64,000 bases of DNA from assembly GCA_045591315.1 (NCBI GenBank), contig JAZNSN010000030.1:8348-72347 (forward strand), read 5' to 3'. Positions 1 to 8,974 of the stretch are shown in pieces; within the stretch, counting starts at the first letter, position 1; each line of letters begins with the position of its first letter. The position numbers were made by a program, and so were the translations under genes. The notes under the pieces were generated by a model. That model saw nothing but the letters and a program-made list of their open reading frames with translations, was not told the origin of the DNA and ran no database searches. This DNA is from HGM04593 sp045591315. Its GTDB lineage: Bacteria > Bacteroidota > Bacteroidia > Bacteroidales > Bacteroidaceae.

Positions 1-1879
1 CTCCTGCAAAATACCTTTTCTCGAAGGGCAGGATACGCGAGTTGCCATAAGGATATGCTATACCGAAACCCGCATGAAAAAGTATCGTATTACGGTCATT
101 GAACTTATAGCGTGCAGTAAGGTCAAAATCCCCTTTTACATACTGGGCGTAAGCAAGGTCCTGTATCATATATTGCCCGTCACTGTTCTTCGTCCCGCCA
201 AACAGGTTATTAAGCCCATACAACACATTTCCCGAACACTCCATGTGCATTCTGAACGAATAGGCATACGGATTGAACTGGTTCGACTTCTTCAATGAGG
301 AGTTGTATGTATATGTATAACCGAACTTCGTTATAAGCAAGTTCTCGTAATTATATTTGAGTATAGAGTTACGGTTGGATATACTGTCAAGATACTCCTT
401 CTTGAAAGTATCGGAAATCCAAGGAACATAGATATAGTTTATATCCAGCAACTCTAACGTATTATGAGATTCAGCCCTCTTGCTCCACGTATAGCTCCAT
501 GAGCCGGAGAGGACATGACGGTCGAACTCCGGACGCTTCTGCGAATTGAACTTGAGGGAGAGCAAGGTCGAGGAAAGCAAGGAACGTCTCTTTTCCGGGA
601 TTATGACGGACGGGAAGCCGCCCAGCAGACGCAAGCTGGCCTCAGCACCATATTCAAAATAGTCTCCGCCTGAATAGCCGCTCAGGCCGGAAACGGCCTC
701 ATAGGCAGTAAAGAAACGTATAGACAATTGCTCAGAGCCCTTAAAAAGGTTCTTGTCGGAAAATGTTACGGCTGCAGCAGCTCCGAAGTCACCAGCCGTA
801 TTCGTACCTTCAAGTTCAAGGCCTACCGAACGGCGTTTGTTCCGGTCGTATATTATATAGCAGTCAAGCAAGTCGGTACCAGGACGCTCGACCATCCTTA
901 TTGTCGTGTATTTAAGAGATGTGAGATTGGCGAATGCATTATACGTTCTGTCAACATTGCTTTGGGAAAAAAGCTCACCATGATTTATATGTGTATTCTT
1001 TACCAGCACCGACGGACGGACAACAGGATCTTCCTCCGATATTATTATATGATTGCCATAATGCATAGTATCACACTCCGCCAGTATTGCATCATCAATC
1101 TGAAGCCCTGTACCGGAGATGTAATATATCTTGTCTATCCGATATGTTCTATGAGGCTGCGGAGCTGCACCCTGGGAGTGGATAAACATTCCGACATTCA
1201 TTGTAAGACGGACATTGTTCGAATGATGAGCAGTATCTGCCACATATGTTATATACTCCTTCTGGAAGCGGTAATACCCCATATCCTTAAGCAACGATGC
1301 AATCCTGCGTCGTTCTGTCTCAAGGTTATCGACACTGAACGGCATGCCTGGACGCAAGAAGGATTCTGAGGAATTGGAAAGTATAATGGACTTCAGCGTG
1401 CTGTCCCCGGTCTCTATTTCAATGCTTTCAACGTAATATCTTTCACGCTCGTGCAAATAATAAAAGGCCTCGGCACGTTTCTTTTTTTCATTCTTCTCAC
1501 ATTCGAAATCCACTGTCGCATGAAGATAACCGTCATTAACCAGCATCTGCTGTATATTGGCCCTGCTTTTCTCGGAGAGTTCAGTACTGAATATCACAGG
1601 AGCTTCACCAAGCCTTTGAAGAACCTTGTTTCTCCACTTTGTTGTGTCGTTGCCCGAAAGGGAGTATGTATACAAAGGGACTTTTACAAGATTAAACCAC
1701 TTTGCATTGGGCTTTTGGCGTACATACCCTTTAGCCTTGACTTCATTGCTACGATTTGTTGTGGATATAATATTGACATCATCGAGAAGATACTCACCCT
1801 CAGGAATGAATTTCTTCACCGAGCATGAGAGCAGCATGGCTATGCATACAAGAAGATATGTTATGTTTCTCAATGACAT
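1..1879 (-). CDS. tamL: Translocation and assembly module lipoprotein TamL (TamA/BamA family), 3' end cut by window edge
   Basis: I translated the complementary strand by hand: it is open from an ATG at 1879 to the window edge (626 codons). The product starts with a lipoprotein signal ending in LLSCS, so it is predicted to be lipid-anchored at the outer membrane. POTRA-like repeats follow, including a stretch pairing a GYY motif with a 'DMGYYRF' segment, and then the start of a beta-barrel region. Lipidated TamA homologues are typical of Bacteroidetes and are thought to insert or transport envelope proteins. The family is usually about 750 residues or more, so the last part of the barrel is probably missing here. 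The start is supported by a divergent promoter 50 bases upstream. TamL versus another Omp85 paralogue is inferred from the lipobox. Confidence 0.82.
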   Translation of the reverse strand, partial: MSLRNITYLLVCIAMLLSCSVKKFIPEGEYLLDDVNIISTTNRSNEVKAKGYVRQKPNAKWFNLVKVPLYTYSLSGNDTTKWRNKVLQRLGEAPVIFSTELSEKSRANIQQMLVNDGYLHATVDFECEKNEKKKRAEAFYYLHERERYYVESIEIETGDSTLKSIILSNSSESFLRPGMPFSVDNLETERRRIASLLKDMGYYRFQKEYITYVADTAHHSNNVRLTMNVGMFIHSQGAAPQPHRTYRIDKIYYISGTGLQIDDAILAECDTMHYGNHIIISEEDPVVRPSVLVKNTHINHGELFSQSNVDRTYNAFANLTSLKYTTIRMVERPGTDLLDCYIIYDRNKRRSVGLELEGTNTAGDFGAAAAVTFSDKNLFKGSEQLSIRFFTAYEAVSGLSGYSGGDYFEYGAEASLRLLGGFPSVIIPEKRRSLLSSTLLSLKFNSQKRPEFDRHVLSGSWSYTWSKRAESHNTLELLDINYIYVPWISDTFKKEYLDSISNRNSILKYNYENLLITKFGYTYTYNSSLKKSNQFNPYAYSFRMHMECSGNVLYGLNNLFGGTKNSDGQYMIQDLAYAQYVKGDFDLTARYKFNDRNTILFHAGFGIAYPYGNSRILPFEKRYFAG

Positions 1880-1929
1880 CAATATACCCGATTTAAAAGA
1901 AGTAGAGACCAGTTTCTAAAATATTCTTG

Positions 1930-1937
1930 CAAATATA
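1930..1937 (-). promoter_or_regulatory. Bacteroidetes -7 promoter element for tamL
   Basis: TATATTTG on the minus strand matches the TAnnTTTG consensus and lies about 50 bases before the tamL start. I see no clear -33 TTG. Confidence 0.55.
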
Positions 1938-1960
1938 CGAAAAAAGTGAAAGATTTAAGG

Positions 1961-1968
1961 TAGATTTG
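1961..1968 (+). promoter_or_regulatory. -7 promoter element for the TrmH-type methyltransferase
   Basis: TAGATTTG matches TAnnTTTG and lies 30 bases before the ATG at 1999. It argues against the longer reading frame that opens at 1927, since that would start upstream of the promoter. Confidence 0.55.
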
Positions 1969-1998
1969 CAGCACTTTAACGAACCTGTTTATACAATT

Positions 1999-2760
1999 AT
2001 GCTAAGCAAAGCCCTATTGAAGCAGATAGCATCACTGGAATTGAAGAAGTACCGCAAAGAGAGCGGGCTGTTCATTGCCGAAGGAGGCAAGACCGTAACC
2101 GATCTGTTGGCAGCCGGAATAGCGGTAGAGAAGATTCTTGCTACACGGGCCTGGCTTGATTGCAACAAACTGGAATACGGAGTCAATGCAGTCGAAATCA
2201 CCGAAGAGGAGATGAGGCGCGCCAGTTTCCAACGCACTCCACAGGGTATTATGGGCTTATTCAGGCAACCGTGCCACAGAACGGATTTATCGGCGCCGCA
2301 GAAAAGGCTATGCCTCGCACTTGACAATGTACAGGACCCTGGGAATCTTGGAACTATAATACGTATTGCCGACTGGTTCGGAATAGAAGAGATATTCTGC
2401 TCTAAAGGCTCAGCCGATGCATATAACCCTAAAACAATACAGGCAACAATGGGAGCCATAGCAAGAGTAAAGGTACATTACATAGACCTTGCGGAATTCA
2501 TAGCATCGCTTGAAGGTAAAGCACCTGTATATGGAACATTTCTTGACGGTGAGGATTTATATAGCCACGAACTATCCCCCAACGGTTTGATTGTCATGGG
2601 GAACGAAGGAAACGGTATTAGCGAGGAGTGTGCATCAAAGATCAACAGACGCCTGCTCATACCCAACTACCCTGCCGGCAACAAGACCTCTGAATCGCTC
2701 AACGTCTCAACTGCAACTGCCATAATATGCAGCGAATTCCGACGCAGGTCCAGGCAATAG
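1999..2760 (+). CDS. TrmH/SpoU family RNA 2'-O-methyltransferase
   Basis: This 253-residue protein is a SpoU/TrmH-type SAM-dependent methyltransferase that methylates a 2'-hydroxyl in tRNA or rRNA. An N-terminal substrate-binding part ('FIAEGGKTV') is followed by the three SPOUT knot motifs: DNVQDPGNLGTIIRIADWF (motif 1), VMGNEGNGIS (motif 2) and ESLNVSTATAI (motif 3). The frame could open at 1927, but the promoter at 1961-1968 and normal family length favour the ATG at 1999. It is divergent from tamL and convergent, by one base, with the small ORF ending at 2762. The exact RNA target cannot be read from sequence. Confidence 0.9.
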   Translation: MLSKALLKQIASLELKKYRKESGLFIAEGGKTVTDLLAAGIAVEKILATRAWLDCNKLEYGVNAVEITEEEMRRASFQRTPQGIMGLFRQPCHRTDLSAPQKRLCLALDNVQDPGNLGTIIRIADWFGIEEIFCSKGSADAYNPKTIQATMGAIARVKVHYIDLAEFIASLEGKAPVYGTFLDGEDLYSHELSPNGLIVMGNEGNGISEECASKINRRLLIPNYPAGNKTSESLNVSTATAIICSEFRRRSRQ

Positions 2761-2761
2761 T

Positions 2762-2989
2762 TCACTCCAGGGCTGTCCATTCACCCGAAGCACTGCGTAT
2801 ATATGCATACAGCTCCGTCGCACTGCCGGAAGGAAGCTCTCTCAAGTAAATCGCAGGAACGAATCTCATGGCATGGTTTTCACATGCGAACGATGTGAAA
2901 GAAAGGACGACGCTGTCAACAGTCTCCACGACCTGCTGATGCAGGACTTCACCGGAAGGCAGATACAGTTCTGCCGTTGCATATAACAT
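2762..2989 (-). CDS. Small conserved-looking protein of unknown function, last gene of the ileS-lspA operon
   Basis: I do not recognise this 75-residue protein. It has no signal peptide or membrane helix and reads as a small beta-rich domain ('AELYLPSGEVLHQQVVETVDS'). It starts 11 bases after the DUF4296 gene on the same strand, so it is probably the last cistron of that operon. It ends one base from the TrmH stop codon, which leaves no room for a terminator between the two convergent genes. Confidence 0.6.
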   Translation of the reverse strand: MLYATAELYLPSGEVLHQQVVETVDSVVLSFTSFACENHAMRFVPAIYLRELPSGSATELYAYIRSASGEWTALE

Positions 2990-3000
2990 TTCAGTATGCC

Positions 3001-3789
3001 TTAATCTTGGTTTGAAGATGTATGTATTCTCCTTACAGACACTCTGTTCAGAAGAAGCTTGGAGCCTAGGGTTGAATCATTGTCCGAATAATATACAAAG
3101 CCGTTCATTGCCCTCAGCCTGCTGCCGGAATTCCTGGCTACCGAAAGCGAGTGCTTGCCTGACTTGGTTATCTCCATGCCTGTTCCGCTATTGGTTCCGT
3201 CATCATAGTCAAGAAGAACCGCCGCATATGCACTTTGTTCTACAGAATCCCTCTCCGATTTTATAAAATGCGCAGAGAAGGAGAACACCAGACTATCACC
3301 GGCAACAAAGGAGCTGTCATCGGGTGTATCAAAAGAGAATCTGAGCCTGTTGCACAAAGGTGTAGATGAAAGGAGTTTCGACTGCGGCCCGGTCCATAGC
3401 TCAGCTGTATCGTCGGCAAGATATGCGATATCTATTGCAACACCTTCCATAACGGCACCGGCAGAACCCTCAAGAAGTTCAACCTCCTTTTCAAGACGTT
3501 CTTCAAGATTCGAATATATCTTATGCAAATGCTTGGGATAACGGTTATACCATACCATTGCCGTATCGAACTGTTCCTTTGTTACATTATGTTTCTTGAA
3601 CACATAATCGAAGAACAGTTTCTCCTTGTTGGACGAGGTGGAGTACTCTCCCGACATCGATTGCACCAGATGATAGTCGTACAGAAAAGCCTCCATCTTT
3701 TCAGGAGAAAGTATATGCTCCGGACGCTGCACTTCGCACGAAACGAGCACTAAAGCAACAAAAAGCACTATTTTACATATTCTGCGCAT
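3001..3789 (-). CDS. DUF4296 domain lipoprotein
   Basis: This is a 262-residue protein with a lipoprotein signal (hydrophobic stretch, then LVSCEV), so it is predicted to be lipidated by the export pathway that its neighbour lspA completes. Residues about 22-110 match the Bacteroidetes DUF4296 family ('PEKMEAFLYDYHLVQS', 'KKHNVTKEQFDTAMVWYNRYP'), whose function is unknown. The remainder is a beta-rich tail that I do not recognise. It lies 12 bases downstream of lspA in the ileS operon. Confidence 0.85.
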   Translation of the reverse strand: MRRICKIVLFVALVLVSCEVQRPEHILSPEKMEAFLYDYHLVQSMSGEYSTSSNKEKLFFDYVFKKHNVTKEQFDTAMVWYNRYPKHLHKIYSNLEERLEKEVELLEGSAGAVMEGVAIDIAYLADDTAELWTGPQSKLLSSTPLCNRLRFSFDTPDDSSFVAGDSLVFSFSAHFIKSERDSVEQSAYAAVLLDYDDGTNSGTGMEITKSGKHSLSVARNSGSRLRAMNGFVYYSDNDSTLGSKLLLNRVSVRRIHTSSNQD

Positions 3790-3801
3790 CTCATGGGTCT
3801 A

Positions 3802-4401
3802 TTAGTTCAGAACATATTTGCGATAGAACAGGATTATTGCCGCAACACTGCAGCTGATACATGCATCGGCAAAATTGAATACAGGGCTGAAGAATATATC
3901 GCCACCTATAAGAGGAATCCACTCTGGCCATGTAAACAACGGGAAATAGAACATATCCACAACACGGCCTTCGAACAGAGAGCCGTATCCTTCACCCCAT
4001 GGTACAAAATGCGCCACTTGACCATAGCTGGAAGAGAATATCTCCCCATAGAACACGCAATCGATGATATTGCCGACAGCACCGGCAAGAATCATAGCGA
4101 CAGAGAACACAAAACCCATCGGATACCTGCCGTCGCGTACAAGCCTGAAAAGTATATATAGAAGGAATATGACTGCAACTACGCGGAATCCGGTCAGGAA
4201 GAGTTTGTTGAACAATTCCATTCCGAATGCCATTCCGTTGTTCTCTACAAAAAGTATCCGGAACCAGTTGCCAAAGACTGGAAAGCCGTCACCCAATGAC
4301 ATGCTTGTCTTGACCGCAATCTTTATCGCCTGATCGGCAATGATTGCAAGCATCACAGACAAGGATATAACCCAGCAACGGCTCTTCAACTTTGCTGTCA
4401 T
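3802..4401 (-). CDS. lspA: Lipoprotein signal peptidase (signal peptidase II)
   Basis: LspA cleaves the signal peptide of diacylglyceryl-modified prolipoproteins in the inner membrane. The 199-residue protein has four membrane helices. The two catalytic aspartates sit in VVDMF and in FNFADAC, and the conserved GNIID segment is present. As in other Bacteroidetes LspA proteins there is an insertion of about 30 residues between GNIID and VVDM. It starts three bases after the dksA-like gene and is clearly translationally linked to it. Its presence fits the many predicted lipoproteins in this window. Confidence 0.95.
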   Translation of the reverse strand: MTAKLKSRCWVISLSVMLAIIADQAIKIAVKTSMSLGDGFPVFGNWFRILFVENNGMAFGMELFNKLFLTGFRVVAVIFLLYILFRLVRDGRYPMGFVFSVAMILAGAVGNIIDCVFYGEIFSSSYGQVAHFVPWGEGYGSLFEGRVVDMFYFPLFTWPEWIPLIGGDIFFSPVFNFADACISCSVAAIILFYRKYVLN

Positions 4402-4404
4402 ATA

Positions 4405-4779
4405 TTATCTGTTCTTCTTAGCCTCGATGCTGAGCGTTGCATGAGGAACTGCCATAAGACGCTCCTTGGCAATAAGTTTGCCTGTCTCGCGGCAAATACC
4501 GTATGTCTTGTTTTCTATGCGCACGAGAGCTGCCTGAAGGCCCTGTATAAACTTTGCCTGACGGCCGGCTATCTGCATCTGCTCCTCAAGGTAAGCGGCA
4601 TCGCTACCGTCTTCGAGGCCTTTGTATGTAGGCGAGGTATCGGCAACATCATTTGAATCTTCGTGACGCAATGCACGCATTATCTGGTCATAGTCTCTCT
4701 TCGCAAGTTCCAGCTTCTGAAGAATAACCTGGCGGAACTCCTCAAGTTCCTCATCTGAATAACGGAGTTTTTCTGACAT
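4405..4779 (-). CDS. TraR/DksA family protein without an intact zinc finger
   Basis: This 124-residue protein has an N-terminal coiled coil (about residues 8-75, with an ATSPTYKGLEDGSDAA-like tip region) followed by the DksA C-terminal fold 'YGICRETGKLIAKERLMAVP'. DksA binds RNA polymerase and works with ppGpp. The four cysteines that normally hold zinc are reduced to one: CRET replaces CxxC, and the second pair is replaced by ATLSIEA. This makes it a cysteine-poor DksA-like protein. It lies between ileS and lspA in one operon. Confidence 0.88.
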   Translation of the reverse strand: MSEKLRYSDEELEEFRQVILQKLELAKRDYDQIMRALRHEDSNDVADTSPTYKGLEDGSDAAYLEEQMQIAGRQAKFIQGLQAALVRIENKTYGICRETGKLIAKERLMAVPHATLSIEAKKNR

Positions 4780-4821
4780 ATCTTTTAAATTTTTATTACG
4801 GTTAGTATAATGTTTGTCTTT

Positions 4822-7800
4822 TTAAACCTTAGCTACAGCAACCTTTACTGTTGCATTGTCAAGTTCTATTTCATCATTGCTTACTGTTGCTGAATCGACA
4901 ACTAGAGTATCGGCAAGGACCTGATTGCATATATAGTCACGGAACTGTTCAACAGCAGCATCACTTGCCTCGCTGCTTGAAAGGGAAACGGCAATACGGT
5001 CGGTGATATCGAAACCGCTCTCCTTACGAAGAGCCTGAATCTTCTTTACAATCTCACGTGCAATACCCTCACGGCGCAAATCCTCGGTAACTTCAACATC
5101 AAGAGCGACTGTCAACGCACCCTCGTTGGCTACAGTCCAGCCCGGAACATCCTCGCTGAAGATTTCAACATCTGCAAGTTCAATGAGAGCATCAGTGCCC
5201 TCTACCTGCAATGTAATCGATCCGTTCTTCTCAAGCTCGGATATCTGCTCCTGCGACATTTCAGTAACAGCTGCATTAACGCTCTTCATGAGCTTGCCGA
5301 ACTTCTTTCCGAGTGTACGGAAGTTGCACTTTATCTTCTTCACCAGTATTCCGTCACCCTCGACGAACACAAGTTCCTTTACATTAACCTCGCTCAGTAT
5401 GAGCTGCTTGACAGCCTCTATACGCGACTTCATAACCTCGTCGGCAGCCGGTATGGCAATCTTCTGCAACGGCTGGCGAACGATAAGAGCCTCTTTCTTG
5501 CGCAGTGCAAGCACCATTGACGATATCTGCTGTGCAAGCTCCATACGGTATTCAAGCTCTGTATCGACCGAAGCCTCATCACATTCGGGGAACTTGGCCA
5601 GATGAACCGACTTGGCATTGCCACGGCCGGTAACAGAGGTCAAATCCTGATAGAGACGGTCGGCATAGAACGGAGCAATAGGAGCCATAAGACATGCGAC
5701 TGTCTCAAGACATGTGTAAAGTGTCTGGTATGCCGACAATTTGTCCTCGCTCATGTCGGAGCCCCAGAAACGCTTGCGGCTCAAACGCACGAACCAGTTG
5801 CTCACGTTATCTATGACAAATTCCTGAATCAGACGACCAGCCTTTGTTGGCTCATAATCATTCAGACAGGCATTCACGTTCTTCACAAGAGAGTTGAGTT
5901 CAGAGATTATCCAACGGTCGAGTTCAGGACGCTTGTTTACCGGTATCTCCGGTTCCTCAAAAGTAAAGCCATCGACATTGGCATACATCGTAAAGAAACT
6001 GTATGTCTGGTACAGCTTTCCGAAGAATGAGCGCGTAACCTCCTTGACGCCCTCCTCATTGAAACGGAGGTTATCCCAGGGGGCAGAGTTGGTAATCATA
6101 TACCAGCGCAGAGCATCACTGCCGTAGTTTTCGATAGTATTGAAAGGATCGACGGCATTGCCCAGACGCTTTGACATCTTGTCACCGTTCTTGTCAAGCA
6201 CAAGGCCATTAGATATAACAGTCTTGAATGCAACGGTATCGAATACCATTGTAGCAATCGCATGCAGAGTATAGAACCAGCCACGTGTCTGGTCAACGCC
6301 CTCTGCGATGAAATCGGCTGGATATACGGTACGGTTGTCAAGTATCTCCTTGTTCTCGAAAGGATAATGTATCTGGGCATACGGCATTGCACCGGAATCG
6401 AACCATACGTCAATGAGATCGAGTTCGCGTGTCATAACCTTGCCGGTTGAAGATACAAGCTTGATATCGTCAACATAAGGACGATGCAAATCGATCTTGT
6501 CATAGTTCTCCTTGCTGTAATCACCGGGAACGAAGCCTTTATCCTTATATGGGTTGCTAACCATAACACCGGCAGCAACAGCCTTTTCTATTTCATTGTA
6601 GAGTTCCTCTACTGAACCGATACAAATAGCCTCACCGTCCTCGCTTGTCCATATCGGCAACGGTGTACCCCAATAACGGCTACGGCTGAGATTCCAGTCG
6701 TTGAGGTTCTCAAGCCATTTGCCGAAACGGCCTGTACCGGTAGATTCGGGCTTCCATGTTATCGTCTTGTTGAGCTCGCTCATGCGCTTCTTCATCTGTG
6801 AAGCACGTACGAACCAGCTGTCGAGCGGATAATAGAGCACAGGCTTGTCTGTACGCCAGCAGTGCGGATAGTTGTGTACATGCTTCTCTATCTTGAATGC
6901 CACGCCGCCCTGTTTCATTACCATGCAGAGAGCGACATCAAGAGTCTCGGCCTTTGCGGCAGCCTTCTCGTCATATCGTCCGTCAACAGTATATTGAGGG
7001 TCGTATGCATTCTTCACGTATGCACCGGCAAACTTTGAATACAGTTCCACATTCACGAACTCCTTGACAAAATTCTCGTCAAGTTCGTCTATTGTCCAGA
7101 ACTTTCCGGTAAAATCGACCATAGGACGTGTCTCGCCCTTCTTGTTTACCATAAACAATGAAGGAACACCGGCAGCCTTGGCAACAAATGCGTCGTCGGC
7201 ACCGAAAGTAGGTGCAATATGCACGATGCCTGTACCGTCTTCGGTAGTAACGTAATCACCGGGGATTACGCGGAATGCATCGGCCGATGCATCGACAATA
7301 GCATCACCTAACTTTGCTACAGGCTTCACCCATGGGAAGAGCTGAGCATAATGCATTCCCACCAAATCACTGCCTTTGTATTCTGCTATAACTTTATAAG
7401 GGACAACCTTGTCACCCTGCTTGTACTCGCCCAACGGCATTTCCGCACCTGCAGGATTGAAATGAGCGGCAAGCAGAGCCTTCGCCAACACAACTGTCAT
7501 CGGCTCACCGGTATAGCTGTTGTATGTCTGTACAGCAACATAGTCAATCTTAGGGCCTACGCAGAGAGCTGTATTTGAAGGCAATGTCCACGGTGTTGTT
7601 GTCCACGCCATAAAGTACGGTGTACCCCACTCTGTCATTTCGGGTTTAGGGTCGAGCATACGGAACTGCGCCACTGCTGTAGTATCCTTCACGTCACGAT
7701 AGCAGCCAGGCTGATTGAGTTCATGAGAGCTAAGACCTGTACCTGCAGCCGGAGAATAAGGCTGGATTGTATATCCCTTATACAGCAATCCCTTATTGTA

Positions 7801-8304
7801 GAGCTGCTTCAACAGCCACCAAAGAGACTCGATATAGCTGTTCTCGTATGTGATATAAGGATTGTCAAGATCGACCCAATAGCCCATCTTGCGTGTAAGA
7901 TCGGTCCACTCGCGTGTATATTTCATGACCTCCTCACGGCAATTGCGGTTATAGTCGTCAACGGATATCTTCTTGCCGATATCCTCTTTTGTTATGTTCA
8001 GTTTTTTCTCGACGCCAAGCTCAACAGGCAAGCCATGGGTATCCCAACCGGCCTTACGCTTCACCTGAAAGCCTTTCATTGTCTTGAAACGGCAGAATGT
8101 ATCCTTTATACTGCGCGCCATTACGTGATGTATTCCGGGCATGCCGTTTGCCGAAGGAGGACCTTCGAAGAAAACGAACGAAGGAGCGCCCTCGCGCTCT
8201 GTCATACTCTTTGAGAACAGGTCGTTCTCGTCCCACTCGCCTAAAACCTCCTTGTTTATCTGAGGCAGATTAAGTTGATTATATACAGGAAATTTCTTTT
8301 TCAT
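4822..8304 (-). CDS. ileS: Isoleucyl-tRNA synthetase
   Basis: IleRS charges tRNA-Ile in the cytoplasm. The 1160-residue protein carries the class I signatures: a HIGH-type motif as GIHHV near residue 55 and KMSKR near residue 710. The CP1 editing domain lies between them, and an anticodon-binding region and long C-terminal extension follow. The length is that of the larger, eukaryote-like IleRS subtype common in Bacteroidetes, a subtype often associated with reduced mupirocin sensitivity (family knowledge, not tested here). It heads the operon that continues through the dksA-like gene, lspA, the DUF4296 gene and a small ORF. Confidence 0.97.
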   Translation of the reverse strand: MKKKFPVYNQLNLPQINKEVLGEWDENDLFSKSMTEREGAPSFVFFEGPPSANGMPGIHHVMARSIKDTFCRFKTMKGFQVKRKAGWDTHGLPVELGVEKKLNITKEDIGKKISVDDYNRNCREEVMKYTREWTDLTRKMGYWVDLDNPYITYENSYIESLWWLLKQLYNKGLLYKGYTIQPYSPAAGTGLSSHELNQPGCYRDVKDTTAVAQFRMLDPKPEMTEWGTPYFMAWTTTPWTLPSNTALCVGPKIDYVAVQTYNSYTGEPMTVVLAKALLAAHFNPAGAEMPLGEYKQGDKVVPYKVIAEYKGSDLVGMHYAQLFPWVKPVAKLGDAIVDASADAFRVIPGDYVTTEDGTGIVHIAPTFGADDAFVAKAAGVPSLFMVNKKGETRPMVDFTGKFWTIDELDENFVKEFVNVELYSKFAGAYVKNAYDPQYTVDGRYDEKAAAKAETLDVALCMVMKQGGVAFKIEKHVHNYPHCWRTDKPVLYYPLDSWFVRASQMKKRMSELNKTITWKPESTGTGRFGKWLENLNDWNLSRSRYWGTPLPIWTSEDGEAICIGSVEELYNEIEKAVAAGVMVSNPYKDKGFVPGDYSKENYDKIDLHRPYVDDIKLVSSTGKVMTRELDLIDVWFDSGAMPYAQIHYPFENKEILDNRTVYPADFIAEGVDQTRGWFYTLHAIATMVFDTVAFKTVISNGLVLDKNGDKMSKRLGNAVDPFNTIENYGSDALRWYMITNSAPWDNLRFNEEGVKEVTRSFFGKLYQTYSFFTMYANVDGFTFEEPEIPVNKRPELDRWIISELNSLVKNVNACLNDYEPTKAGRLIQEFVIDNVSNWFVRLSRKRFWGSDMSEDKLSAYQTLYTCLETVACLMAPIAPFYADRLYQDLTSVTGRGNAKSVHLAKFPECDEASVDTELEYRMELAQQISSMVLALRKKEALIVRQPLQKIAIPAADEVMKSRIEAVKQLILSEVNVKELVFVEGDGILVKKIKCNFRTLGKKFGKLMKSVNAAVTEMSQEQISELEKNGSITLQVEGTDALIELADVEIFSEDVPGWTVANEGALTVALDVEVTEDLRREGIAREIVKKIQALRKESGFDITDRIAVSLSSSEASDAAVEQFRDYICNQVLADTLVVDSATVSNDEIELDNATVKVAVAKV

Positions 8305-8329
8305 CTCTATATCAAACTATAAAGTTGCG

Positions 8330-8337
8330 CAAAGTTA
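8330..8337 (-). promoter_or_regulatory. -7 promoter element for the ileS operon
   Basis: TAACTTTG on the minus strand matches TAnnTTTG and lies 26 bases before the ileS ATG. A clear -33 TTG is not visible. Confidence 0.55.
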
Positions 8338-8442
8338 CCCAAAAAAAACGAGAAGTAAAAGAAAGTTGCTCACTAATAAGAAGCAAACAGCAGAATAAAT
8401 GCAACTTTTATCAAAGGTGTCAGCAGCTGGAAATGAACAAAA

Positions 8443-8465
8443 AGGTACCGGCGCTGCCGGTACCT
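8443..8465 (-). terminator. Terminator after the DUF4252-like gene
   Basis: A perfect 10-bp stem (AGGTACCGGC with its complement) with a three-base loop is followed on the minus strand by TTTTGTT. It lies 16 bases after the stop codon at 8481. Confidence 0.7.
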
Positions 8466-8480
8466 GCAACTGAAGAGCAA

Positions 8481-8945
8481 TCACTCGAACATCATCTTCA
8501 TCTCTTCCAGAGTAAACTTTCCTTTAAGGATTGTCAGAGCCATCTCATTATTGTCGTCCATTGCAGCAATCACAACTTCGGTACAGACCCCTTTTTTCTT
8601 GTCAAGCTTAACGAACACTCTATTCTTCACATCATTATCGTCAAGATAATCCTCTACAAAATAACCCTCAGGCAAAATCACAGAAAGTTCCTTGTAAAAC
8701 CGCTCTCTGACAGAGGGGACACACTTCTTGATAATAAGGACAGTCATTCTGTCCACCAATTTGAGGAATGCCTTTTTGTGTTCAGGCATCATAAAGCGCA
8801 TTGCCGAAAGTTCCTTTCCTAACAGCTCCAACGACTCGGCACCCGGCTCCTTGGCATATTCAAGCACAATCCGGTCAAAACCCTGAGCTAGAGAAAACTG
8901 CAACGCCAGGAAAAGAAAGACAAAAAACAACAAAGCCTTTTTCAT
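8481..8945 (-). CDS. Small exported protein, DUF4252-like
   Basis: The 154-residue protein has a Sec signal peptide (residues 1-20, ending SLAQG) and a mature part resembling Bacteroidetes DUF4252 proteins ('LELLGKELSAMRFMMP', 'VFVKLDKKKGVCTEVVIAAMDDNNEMALTI'). Members are small periplasmic or surface proteins of unknown function, often encoded near sigma factor genes; none is visible here. It is the second gene of an operon, 29 bases after the AmgK-like/RapZ fusion, and is followed by a terminator. The family assignment is by eye. Confidence 0.72.
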   Translation of the reverse strand: MKKALLFFVFLFLALQFSLAQGFDRIVLEYAKEPGAESLELLGKELSAMRFMMPEHKKAFLKLVDRMTVLIIKKCVPSVRERFYKELSVILPEGYFVEDYLDDNDVKNRVFVKLDKKKGVCTEVVIAAMDDNNEMALTILKGKFTLEEMKMMFE

Positions 8946-8974
8946 AGAGATTAAATATCATTAAAGGAAATGCG

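Noticed and set aside
728..1369. 213-codon plus-strand frame
   Set aside because: It lies antisense to the partial tamL gene, whose minus-strand frame has clear POTRA-like content; this frame encodes no recognisable sequence.
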